The position numbers and the translations under genes are program-made. From contig DNFX01000043.1 of NCBI GenBank assembly GCA_003486795.1, positions 1-14,301 of the forward strand: a stretch of 14,301 nucleotides of DNA, written 5' to 3'. Shown piece after piece: positions 7,857 through 14,301 of the stretch. Under the pieces are notes generated by a model. The model saw nothing but the letters and a program-made list of their open reading frames with translations. It was not told the DNA's origin and made no database searches. The number at the start of each line of letters is the position of its first letter. Position 1 is the first letter of the stretch. The stretch comes from Actinomycetota bacterium. Lineage in GTDB: Bacteria > Actinomycetota > Humimicrobiia > Humimicrobiales > Humimicrobiaceae.

Positions 7857-8564
7857 ATGAACAAAGAAATAAAAGAGGCTGATATTAAGGCTGAAAGACA
7901 ATATAAATATTTTGAGATAATACTCGGACTTTTTGTAGCCGTACTACTTATTTCAAACATTGCATCCACGAAAATAATACAGCTATGGAGATTTACTTTT
8001 GACGGGGGAACTATTATTTTCCCTCTTTCGTACATATTCGGGGATATACTTACAGAAGTTTACGGATACAGAAAAGCCAGAAGAGCAATATGGACAGGAT
8101 TTTTCAGTGCTTTTCTTATGTCGCTTATTCTGTGGCTCATAGGCGTATTAGAACCTGCTGAGGGTTGGAATCTGCAAAGTTCCTACATCTCAATCCTTGG
8201 TCAGACTCCAAGGATAGTCATGGCGTCTCTTATTGCCTATTTTGCTGGTGAATTTTCCAATTCTGTCATAATGGCAAAAATGAAAATACTTACAAAAGGT
8301 AAATGGCTCTGGACAAGAACAATTACTTCAACAATAGCAGGTCAGGCAATAGATACTGCATTATTCTGTCTGATAGCTTTTGCCGGTCTTTACCCATCTG
8401 GGCTTTTATTATCGATAATTATTTCCAATTATGTTTTTAAGGTAGGATTTGAAATTATAATGACACCTGCGACTTACAAAATAGTACATTTTCTAAAGAA
8501 AAAAGAAAATGCAGATTATTATGATTACAAAACAGATTTTAATCCATTCAGAATAAGAAGTTAA
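7857..8564 (+). CDS. Queuosine precursor transporter, YhhQ/QPTR family (DUF165)
   Basis: A 235-aa integral membrane protein of the family that imports queuine, preQ0 or preQ1 for tRNA wobble-base modification. Hydrophobic helices occur at about residues 20-40, 50-65, 80-97, 117-135, 155-180 and 183-205. Family hallmarks are SNIASTKI, the sequence DGGTIIFPLSYIFGDILTEV followed by YGYRKARRAIW, then EFSNSVIMAKMK and RTITSTIAGQAIDTALF. Length is close to the E. coli YhhQ (221 aa). No clear Shine-Dalgarno precedes the ATG at 7857, which is unusual among its neighbours, but the conserved region begins soon after so the start cannot lie much further downstream. It is transcribed from its own promoter. 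Which precursor it carries cannot be told from sequence, and no queuosine biosynthesis genes lie in the window. Confidence 0.9.
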   Translation: MNKEIKEADIKAERQYKYFEIILGLFVAVLLISNIASTKIIQLWRFTFDGGTIIFPLSYIFGDILTEVYGYRKARRAIWTGFFSAFLMSLILWLIGVLEPAEGWNLQSSYISILGQTPRIVMASLIAYFAGEFSNSVIMAKMKILTKGKWLWTRTITSTIAGQAIDTALFCLIAFAGLYPSGLLLSIIISNYVFKVGFEIIMTPATYKIVHFLKKKENADYYDYKTDFNPFRIRS

Positions 8565-8571
8565 GTAAAAC

Positions 8572-8614
8572 AAAAAAGCACCAGTAAATTTTATATTTCA
8601 TTATTTACCAGCGC
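8572..8614 (-). terminator. Rho-independent terminator of the 32-aa gene
   Basis: On the minus strand a 12-bp stem pairs positions 8614-8603 with 8589-8578 (three G-U pairs, the rest Watson-Crick) around a 13-base loop. It is followed directly by six T residues (complement of 8572-8577) and more T after one G. Read on the plus strand the wobble pairs become A-C mismatches and no T-run follows directly, so it serves the minus-strand gene rather than the YhhQ-family gene ending at 8564. Confidence 0.72.
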
Positions 8615-8643
8615 CCGTTTGTCTTTTTTTGGTTTTTAACTGC

Positions 8644-8742
8644 TTATTTTGTAAGTGCAGCGATTCCCAGAATTGCTAATACTACAAAAACAAGCCAGTA
8701 ATTCAAAAAAATAAAAGATGTTATTTTTTTAACTTTTTCCAT
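8644..8742 (-). CDS. 32-aa single-helix membrane peptide
   Basis: A short gene read on the minus strand from ATG (complement of 8740-8742) to TAA. The peptide starts MEKVKKITSFIFLNYWL and ends VFVVLAILGIAALTK. It has a basic N-terminus, one hydrophobic helix of about 20 residues (roughly 10-30) with Trp/Tyr at its edge, and a terminal Lys: a typical N-in single-pass membrane peptide. GGAGGTGA (complement of 8748-8755), 5 bases before the ATG, is an eight-base match to the 16S anti-Shine-Dalgarno. A promoter with good -35 and -10 boxes lies upstream and a terminator directly downstream, so it is a complete one-gene unit. No homologue is recognised. It could be a regulator of a membrane complex, a stress peptide, or a toxin-like peptide; nothing decides between these. 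Confidence 0.75.
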   Translation of the reverse strand: MEKVKKITSFIFLNYWLVFVVLAILGIAALTK

Positions 8743-8774
8743 TTACTTCACCTCCCCTGGATATTTTCAATTTA

Positions 8775-8800
8775 ATAAATATGAATCGTTTCATATTTAT
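8775..8800. promoter_or_regulatory. Perfect 11-bp inverted repeat (operator or 5'-leader hairpin)
   Basis: Positions 8775-8785 (ATAAATATGAA) and 8790-8800 (TTCATATTTAT) are exact reverse complements separated by TCGT. The repeat begins directly next to the -10 box of the minus-strand promoter (8801-8806) and would cover the predicted transcription start near 8794. That position suits a repressor operator; it could alternatively fold in the leader RNA. Confidence 0.65.
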
Positions 8801-8828
8801 ATTATATATAAATTTTAAAATGTGTCAA
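8801..8828 (-). promoter_or_regulatory. Sigma70-type promoter for the 32-aa gene
   Basis: Read on the minus strand: a perfect TTGACA (complement of 8823-8828), a 16-base spacer, and a perfect TATAAT (complement of 8801-8806). Predicted start near 8794 gives a leader of about 50 bases. The -35 lies only 9 bases beyond the stop codon of the upstream DUF1287-like gene on the same strand, so the 32-aa gene is separately controlled even if some read-through occurs. Confidence 0.78.
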
Positions 8829-8837
8829 ATATTTATT

Positions 8838-9746
8838 TTACTGGTTTAGTTCCGGGTAGGGATATCTGTAATGGCCACTGGCTTTCATTTCGGTCAGCGC
8901 ATTGGTTTCAGTTATTTTTCCTGTTTCCTTGGTAATCATTATTACAAGAGGTATTCCTTCGGGGCTATTGTGATTTGATATCATACCTGCAACATCTTTT
9001 CCAGGATTTTCTTCATCAACAGTAAAATATACTATATCGCCTGGCTGCCACTGGAGAATATTAGCTGGATCGGAAGGTTCGAAATCAGTTGGAAGTTCCA
9101 GCGCATTACGCTGGAAAAATTTTTGCTGAAAATATACAACCCTGAAATCTGATTTTTTATCGGGGGTTTTACTACCTTTTAGATCCATTGGATATGCATC
9201 TACATGCTCGCTCATATCTTTATATATTAGTTCCATAAGATCATAACCGCAATCATTTAAAACAACAGAAATTACATCAGTTGATATCCAGTATTTATCA
9301 TCCGGATATCCTGTTTCTGCATAAAACTGGTACTTATATTCAATATCTTCCTCAAGGAGCTTCATTAATCTTAAAACTATTTTTTTCTGCTCTTCGCTTA
9401 ATTCAAAAGCACCTGATTCATTTGACAAAGTAGATTCACTTATATCCGAGAACTCTTCAGTTGTTGCAAGAGCATTGTTAATACCAGAATCAGAATCAGT
9501 ACTGGCAGCATCGGAAGATTCCTGGCTTTTAAAATCGGTAATTTCTGTTTCTTTTCCCTGGATATTCTCAGATAAAGGGAAGTTGATAAATGACCTGAAA
9601 AGATTCTGCGGAATTTCAATTTTTAATTCTTTATAAAAATATTTAAGTGTCAAGAATTGCATTGCCGCAAGCACAATGAAAATCACTATTATGATATCAT
9701 ATCTTAATTTTCTTCTTCTTTGAGATTTTCTTATTCTAGTTTCCAT
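8838..9746 (-). CDS. Membrane-anchored DUF1287-like protein with altered active-site residues
   Basis: 302 aa. A very basic N-terminus (residues 1-16) and one transmembrane helix (about 17-37) anchor it, probably with the bulk outside the cell. A Ser/Asp/Glu-rich linker spans about 58-115. The C-terminal domain (about 117-300) follows the order of conserved blocks I know from DUF1287: TDVISVVLNDCGYDLMELIYKDM (156-178), AYP, PDKKSDFRVV, QWQPGDIVYF (232-241), GMISN, PLVIMI and finally GHYRYPYPE (291-299). In the family the first block normally has Cys before TDV and the later blocks have His in HIG and HN. Here these are Ser155, a non-His residue near 252, and Met270, so hydrolase activity is doubtful. 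The ATG has no clear Shine-Dalgarno, and a stop lies two codons upstream in frame. Function unknown. Confidence 0.72.
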   Translation of the reverse strand: METRIRKSQRRRKLRYDIIIVIFIVLAAMQFLTLKYFYKELKIEIPQNLFRSFINFPLSENIQGKETEITDFKSQESSDAASTDSDSGINNALATTEEFSDISESTLSNESGAFELSEEQKKIVLRLMKLLEEDIEYKYQFYAETGYPDDKYWISTDVISVVLNDCGYDLMELIYKDMSEHVDAYPMDLKGSKTPDKKSDFRVVYFQQKFFQRNALELPTDFEPSDPANILQWQPGDIVYFTVDEENPGKDVAGMISNHNSPEGIPLVIMITKETGKITETNALTEMKASGHYRYPYPELNQ

Positions 9747-9795
9747 GGACTAATATATTAACTTAAAAATATAATTAAATAAAGCTGGCTATGCT

Positions 9796-9824
9796 TTGAC
9801 TTTTAAAAACAATATTGCTATATA
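9796..9824 (+). promoter_or_regulatory. Promoter ahead of the iorA/iorB remnant and ACT gene
   Basis: TTGACT (9796-9801), a 17-base spacer, then TATATA (9819-9824, overlapping TATATT at 9821-9826). It points into the remnant and would now mainly serve the ACT-domain gene. It lies in the 128-base gap divergent from the DUF1287-like gene. Confidence 0.6.
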
Positions 9825-9874
9825 TTAAGTTTATTATTTTTTTTAAAAATTGTTAAAATTACTTATTAAAATTT

Positions 9875-10219
9875 TTGCTTCAGCCAGAGGATTTGATATT
9901 GGAAAAAGATGTTGCGATGAAACATGTTGGTCTTAATGTTGCCTCTGATTCTTTCATGACTCTTGCGTATACGGATGTAAACAGAGGTCTTGTAATAGTC
10001 TCAGCTGACGATCCTGGAATGCATAGTTCCCAGAACGAACAGGATAACAGATATCACGCAAAAATGGCAAAAGTTCCCCTGCTGGGGTTCTTGTCTGATT
10101 TTCTTCCCATAAGTATGAATAGCTGGGAAATGCAAGTTAAAGATATTGCACCATCAAAAGTTCTTGAGATTAATATGAACGCTTTTATGGCAGGCAGAAG
10201 TCTTATTAATAATTTTTAG
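9875..10219 (+). pseudogene. iorA::iorB deletion remnant (indolepyruvate ferredoxin oxidoreductase)
   Basis: A 114-codon open frame made of two unrelated pieces. Residues 15-69 ([52 protein letters not shown]) match the conserved internal region of IorA, the thiamine-diphosphate subunit, which is normally about 600 aa. Residues 70-111 ([11 protein letters not shown]...[18 protein letters not shown]) match the C-terminal end of IorB, normally about 190 aa (pattern LGALS.fLP.s......I....P.K.lEiNlkAFelGr). The join is in frame near 10076-10088. The N-terminal piece of IorA and its upstream sequence are missing, although ARGFDIG in another frame near 9886 might be a scrap of it. The ThDP and Fe-S parts are gone, so no oxidoreductase activity is possible. 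The TTG at 9875 is only the first possible start. Assignment is from memory of the families, not an alignment. Confidence 0.75.
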
Positions 10220-10229
10220 GAGGTATCAA

Positions 10230-10628
10230 ATGCCAATAAAACAACTTACTGTTTTCTTGGAAAACAAGCTCGGAAGACTTGCAGAAGTTACAAGGATTTT
10301 AAAAAAAGAAAATATTAATCTTCAGGGTTTTTCCACTACTGAAGCAAGAGATTATGGTATTTTAAGGATAGTGGTTTCCGATGTGGAAAAAGCAAGAGCA
10401 GCATTAAAGAAAGCCGGTTTTACAACACATATAGCTGATGCTATATGTGTAAGGGTTGAAGACCGTCCAGGCGAACTACTGAATGTTCTTGATACTCTTT
10501 CAGATGCAAAAATAAATATAGACTATATTTATATTATTGCCGGCACGAGAGTTGTATTAAGCGTTCCCGAGCTTGAAAGAGCTGAAAAACTGCTGATTGA
10601 AAATGGCTTTTTTATTTGCATGGATTGA
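10230..10628 (+). CDS. Tandem ACT-domain protein
   Basis: 132 aa, two ACT domains: residues about 1-66 (IKQLTVFLENKLGRLAEVTR, then ILKKENINLQGFSTTEARDY) and about 70-132 (ADAICVRVEDRPGELLNVLD, then TLSDAKINIDYIYIIAGTRV). Each shows the beta-alpha-beta pattern with the Gly-Arg/Gly-Glu turn where amino acids bind. Such stand-alone ACT pairs often follow iorA-iorB and phenylacetate-CoA ligase genes and are thought to sense aromatic or branched amino acids. AGGAGG overlaps the TAG stop of the remnant just upstream (10217-10223), 6 bases before the ATG, so this gene still carries the signature of translational coupling to iorB. With its partner genes gone, its present role is unclear. Confidence 0.88.
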   Translation: MPIKQLTVFLENKLGRLAEVTRILKKENINLQGFSTTEARDYGILRIVVSDVEKARAALKKAGFTTHIADAICVRVEDRPGELLNVLDTLSDAKINIDYIYIIAGTRVVLSVPELERAEKLLIENGFFICMD

Positions 10629-10669
10629 AAAAGCAATAAAAATATTCTGAATGTAAAATAACAAATAAT

Positions 10670-11563
10670 TTGAAGAATCAAGATTTAATAATTTCTGAAA
10701 TCAATAAAATAATAAATGCAGAAATAAAATATCTTAACAGCTGCTATGATTATGATCTGAAAAAATTTTTCTGTCCGGAGCTATTTTACTGTTATGCTTT
10801 TCTCGCTTTTTTTAACCTGGAAGAGATAAACGATTTCAGACTGGGTGAAAGCTAATATATTAACAACTATCTTGATGATAAAGAAAACACTGCTTTTTTT
10901 AACACCTACAAAGTAATTAATCTTATTGCAGGTATAGAACTTTTTGCAATTGGTTTAAAAATACATGCGTCACAGGAAAAAATATTAAGAAAGATTTCAG
11001 ACCAGACGGAAGACTCAGAAAAAAACATTGAAAAAAATTATACCATCGAGCTTCTTTTGGGTGATATTTTCTATTCGAGGGCAATATCTTATCTTATCAA
11101 ATTTGATGATTTTGTCATCTTTGACAATATATTAAAATCCATACTGGCTGTACATCATTCGCGGATAATTATTCATCAGAAAATAAAAGTTATTTTTAAT
11201 GATAATAAAAATATTTACTGGTTTTTTGACAGAGGTTTTTCAGAGGTAAAAATGCTAAACTCATTGCTTAAAGAGATGTTCTACACAGGAATAGGCATAT
11301 CCAGTTTTGATGTTTCCGGGGAAAAAACAAAAGACTTTTTTGTTATTATTGATGAAATGGTTCTGCTAAAAACATATAATGATCTGGCTGATTATATCAG
11401 GCAGTCTTTCCCTGGTGTTTTCACAAAAGACTTCTATGATCCGGGAAAAGATTTTCATAAAAAGGCGGACATAATAAGAAGAAGTCTGGAAAAGAAATTA
11501 AACAGACTTGAGCCTGAATGGATTAAAAGAAATTTAATGGGATTATTTTTAAAAATGGAATAG
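10670..11563 (+). pseudogene. Heptaprenyl diphosphate synthase component I-like gene with in-frame TAA
   Basis: A 297-codon frame from TTG 10670 to TAG 11563, open throughout except for TAA at 10853-10855 (codon 62). The part before the stop is a helical, acidic segment. After it come NLIAGIELFAIGLKIHAS (about codons 84-101) and LLLGDIFYSRAISYL (about 129-143). Their pattern recalls the iEllh..iHd and LaGDYfys..y.lL segments of the small non-catalytic subunit HepS/HEPPP_synt_1. The catalytic subunit gene lies 1.8 kb downstream, which supports this. The catalytic Asp-rich motifs are absent, as expected for component I. At 297 codons it is longer than the Bacillus subunit (about 250). After the stop, TTG at 11057 could start a 168-aa fragment but has no convincing Shine-Dalgarno. 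The similarity is weak; a helical protein of unknown function is the alternative. Confidence 0.55.
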
Positions 11564-11635
11564 GAAATTAGATGATTTATCTGGACACCATCAGAAGAAA
11601 TAAATATTAATTAGTGAATTAACAGGGAAAGGATA

Positions 11636-13360
11636 ATGAGAAAAGCAGATCTGACGCTTATACACGCACCCAGCGTATATGATTTCCGGGAGAAGAGCAT
11701 TTTTTATGGTCCCATGAGTGATCTTGTACCATCTTCACCGATATTTGAAATGTATCCCATAGGATTTCTGACCATGGCAAATTATCTTGAAAAAAGGGGA
11801 ATAAGCGTAAGGATAATAAATCTGGCTTACCTTATGATGTCTGACAGGAATTTTGACGTCGAGAAATTTATAAGAAGAATAAAAACAAAAGCTTTCGGAA
11901 TTGACCTGCACTGGCTTCCGCACTGCCAGGGGTCAAATGAAATAGCAAGGATTATTAAAAAGCATCATCCGGATATCCCGGTTATTTTTGGAGGATTTTC
12001 TTCCTCATATTTTTATAAAGAGCTTATAAGTTTCCCGCATGTTGATTTTATTATAAGAGGAGATTCAGCAGAGGAACCTTTATACAGGCTTATGAATACA
12101 ATCAAAAATAATACTGATTATCTTTCTCTTTTAAGACAAATACCTAATCTTGTATGGAAAGAAAAAAAGGAGATCCATGAAAATCCGATTACCTGCATAT
12201 CGACGGATCTTGATGAAATTGATTTTGATTACCGTATAATGTTCAAGCAGGTCCTGAGATACGGAAGTCTTAAATCTGTAATTCCTTTCAGCGGATGGAT
12301 GGATTATCCGGTTACGACAATTCCCATTATCAGAGGATGCAATAAGAATTGTTCCGGTTGTGGTGGCTCAAAAAATGCTTTTGAGCTTTTTGGAAAGAGA
12401 ACAAAACCTGCATTCAGGAAGCCCGGAAAACTTATTGATGAAATAATTCTGACCCAGAAATATATAGATGCCCCGGTTTTCATACTTGGAGATATTACAC
12501 AGGGAGGAAGAGATTATCTGGAAGAATTTTTTGAAAATGCAGGAAGATTGAATAAAGACATACAGATATTTTTTGAATTCTTTGAACCTCCGGATAAGTG
12601 GTTCTATGACAGGGTTGCTGAAAATTTCAATAATTTCTGTTTTGAAATATCCCCGGACTCCCATGATGAAAATATCAGGCAGAAGATGGGAAAGCAATTT
12701 ACCAACAGTCAGCTTATATCAGGGATAAAATATGCTCTTGATAAAGGTGTAAAAAGATATGATCTTTATTTTATGACAGGACTACCATTTCAGACAAAGG
12801 AATCAGTAATGCAGATCGTGGATTTTTGCAGAGAATTGTACGAATCAATCGGCTGGGACAAAAGATTTATGCCTTTTATTTCTCCCATGGCTCCGTTTAT
12901 TGATCCTGGAAGCAGAGCGTTTGAGAATCCTGATGAATTCGGTTATATAATTAACACAAAAACACTGGCAGAGCATATTGAGGCCATAACCAGACCTTCC
13001 TGGAAATATATACTTAATTATGAAAGCAGATTTATGACAAAAGACGATATGGTAGAAGCTACCTATGACTGTGCAATAGGACTCAATTCCCTGAAAGGCA
13101 GGGCAGGAAGCATAAGCAGGGAATCAATGCTGGAAAATGAAGAAAGGATTTTGAGTGCCAAAAATATAATGGCTGAAATAGATAAGATCCTGGCAGAGGA
13201 CAGCAATATGCAGGAAACCAGTAATATTAAGGATCTCAGAGAAAGGGCGATGAAATACAGTCTTTCAACAGTCTGTGACAAAAAAGAGCTGGAATTTCCT
13301 TTTACCAAAAAGAATTTTAAATGGTATTCAATAATAAAAACTGTTCTTTTTGGAAGGTAA
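11636..13360 (+). CDS. B12-binding domain/radical SAM protein
   Basis: 574 aa. The N-terminal part (about residues 1-160) is a cobalamin-binding Rossmann domain: PIGFLTMANYLEKRGISVRI, GIDLHWLPHCQGSNEIARII, and PVIFGGFSSSYFYKELI. The GGFSSS loop is as expected, but the usual DxHxxG is reduced to LHWLPHCQG. The radical SAM domain follows, with the Fe-S cluster motif C235-x3-C239-x2-C242 (RGCNKNCSGCGG), then FILGDITQGG, FEISPDSHDENIRQKMGK and YDLYFMTGLPFQTKES. The C-terminal 130 residues are helical and family specific. The overall pattern recalls the B12-radical SAM family typified by Thermoplasma Ta0216, whose reaction I do not know. AAAGGA before the ATG supports the start. Its position between the two prenyl-synthase-like genes hints at quinone or isoprenoid chemistry, but this is inference. 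Confidence 0.87.
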   Translation: MRKADLTLIHAPSVYDFREKSIFYGPMSDLVPSSPIFEMYPIGFLTMANYLEKRGISVRIINLAYLMMSDRNFDVEKFIRRIKTKAFGIDLHWLPHCQGSNEIARIIKKHHPDIPVIFGGFSSSYFYKELISFPHVDFIIRGDSAEEPLYRLMNTIKNNTDYLSLLRQIPNLVWKEKKEIHENPITCISTDLDEIDFDYRIMFKQVLRYGSLKSVIPFSGWMDYPVTTIPIIRGCNKNCSGCGGSKNAFELFGKRTKPAFRKPGKLIDEIILTQKYIDAPVFILGDITQGGRDYLEEFFENAGRLNKDIQIFFEFFEPPDKWFYDRVAENFNNFCFEISPDSHDENIRQKMGKQFTNSQLISGIKYALDKGVKRYDLYFMTGLPFQTKESVMQIVDFCRELYESIGWDKRFMPFISPMAPFIDPGSRAFENPDEFGYIINTKTLAEHIEAITRPSWKYILNYESRFMTKDDMVEATYDCAIGLNSLKGRAGSISRESMLENEERILSAKNIMAEIDKILAEDSNMQETSNIKDLRERAMKYSLSTVCDKKELEFPFTKKNFKWYSIIKTVLFGR

Positions 13361-13394
13361 TTAACAAATTAATTTTTGCAATTTATATTTTTTT

Positions 13395-14301
13395 ATGTTT
13401 AAAAATTTTAAAAAAACCCGTTTTTTAAAAAAAGACCTTGGCATTCTTGATGAGTATATAAGATCCATTGTCAGGGATCTTGATGATTTGCTCGGCAAAG
13501 TTTTCGCCGGCACTCTTCTTGCCGGAGGCAAGAGGATAAGACCGGCTTTATTTTTAATATGCGCCAGGAACAACCGCTATAATATTGATTATCTTTTACC
13601 TGCTGCAGCGGGAATTGAAATGCTGCATACTGCCTCACTTATTCATGACGATATAATAGATAATTCTTTTTTAAGGAGAGGAACAAAGACAATCCATAAT
13701 GTATATGATAAAGATACAGCAAGATATGCAGGGGATTATCTTTTCACCTATGCTTTCTATCTTTTAAACAGCTATTCCAATTATCAGATATATAAAGAAA
13801 TGTCTTATACATCACAAAGTCTTGTAATAGGTGAATTTGATCAGCTGAAAACAAAAAGCCTGCTTAGACAGTCAGAAAAAATGTACCTTGAAAAAATAAA
13901 TGAAAAAACTTCTTCTTTATTTAAGTTAAGCTGTGTTCTGGGCGGAATTTTATCCGGTTCAAAGGAGAAGGATATTGAGAATATGAGAAAGTTCGGAGGT
14001 TTTCTTGGAATGGCTTTCCAGATAAATGACGATCTGATAGACATAAATATAAACAGACCGGCTGATAAAATAGACAAACCTGTTGGAAACGATATAAGAC
14101 AGGGGAATATAACTCTGCCTATAATATATGCTTTAAAAGATGATAAAATCAGCCCCTCAATAAAAAACCTTCTTGAAAAAAAAGATTTCTCCGAAGATGA
14201 TGCTGACAGAATATTAAAGTTAATCAATTTGTCCGGAGTTGCTGAACTGGTAAGGCAGAAAGTATTCTATTATCTTAATGAAGCAAAAAAAATTGCATAT
14301 G
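13395..14301 (+). CDS. Polyprenyl (heptaprenyl-type) diphosphate synthase, catalytic subunit, cut at the window edge
   Basis: 302 codons with no stop, running off the right end; families of this type are about 320 aa, so only some 20 residues should be missing. It condenses isopentenyl diphosphate units into the side chain of menaquinone or a similar lipid. Motifs: GGKRIRP (44-50), first Asp-rich motif HDDIID (84-89) followed by LRRG, YAGDYLF (111-117), the KT of INEKTSSLF, second Asp-rich motif NDDLID (211-216), then DKPVGNDIRQGNITLP. A small residue (Ala80) five positions before the first DDxxD fits long-chain products. The usual GK before PxGxD is DK here. No good Shine-Dalgarno precedes the ATG at 13395. 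The component-I-like gene upstream suggests a two-subunit enzyme. Confidence 0.92.
   Translation, partial: MFKNFKKTRFLKKDLGILDEYIRSIVRDLDDLLGKVFAGTLLAGGKRIRPALFLICARNNRYNIDYLLPAAAGIEMLHTASLIHDDIIDNSFLRRGTKTIHNVYDKDTARYAGDYLFTYAFYLLNSYSNYQIYKEMSYTSQSLVIGEFDQLKTKSLLRQSEKMYLEKINEKTSSLFKLSCVLGGILSGSKEKDIENMRKFGGFLGMAFQINDDLIDININRPADKIDKPVGNDIRQGNITLPIIYALKDDKISPSIKNLLEKKDFSEDDADRILKLINLSGVAELVRQKVFYYLNEAKKIAY

Noticed and set aside
1..14301. CRISPR array, insertion sequence, tRNA, rRNA or attachment sites
   Set aside because: No direct-repeat/spacer pattern, transposase-like frame, cloverleaf or rRNA-like stretch was seen on reading both strands.

Overview
The window is AT-rich (roughly one third G+C by eye) and gene-dense, with bacterial Shine-Dalgarno signals and some TTG starts. 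The genes for iron-sulfur flavoprotein, B12/radical-SAM and indolepyruvate-ferredoxin oxidoreductase (remnant only) suggest a strict anaerobe. The order glmS-acpS-nnr-alr is familiar from Gram-positive genomes, including actinobacterial ones, and a split polyprenyl diphosphate synthase is typical of Gram-positives. I cannot fix the lineage from sequence alone.

Region 1 (1-6460, + strand) is a housekeeping run: glmS (amino-sugar supply for the wall), acpS (acyl-carrier-protein activation, carrying an in-frame TAA), a bifunctional NAD(P)HX repair enzyme, a tandem CBS-domain protein, alanine racemase, and an iron-sulfur flavoprotein one base after alr. Region 2 (6461-8840) holds a lipoprotein, a small PLDc_N-like membrane protein, an 82-aa minus-strand membrane protein, a queuosine-precursor transporter (YhhQ family) with its own promoter, and a 32-aa minus-strand membrane peptide. 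The peptide gene has its own promoter, a perfect 11-bp inverted repeat touching the -10, a very strong ribosome binding site and a terminator.

Region 3 (8838-10628) has a membrane-anchored DUF1287-like protein whose expected catalytic Cys and His residues appear replaced. It is divergent from a 114-codon remnant that joins an internal piece of iorA in frame to the C-terminal end of iorB. A tandem ACT-domain gene follows and is still coupled to the remnant. Region 4 (10670-14301) looks like a prenyl-diphosphate synthase locus: a component-I-like gene (second in-frame TAA), a B12-binding radical SAM enzyme, and the catalytic polyprenyl synthase running off the right edge.

The strongest unusual signals are the two single in-frame TAA codons in otherwise intact frames, the iorA::iorB deletion fusion, the self-contained 32-aa gene with an operator-like palindrome, and the degenerate DUF1287 protein. 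I did not see a clear new multi-gene defence or mobile system, a CRISPR array, an insertion sequence, or tRNA/rRNA genes. No gap between features exceeds 300 bases.
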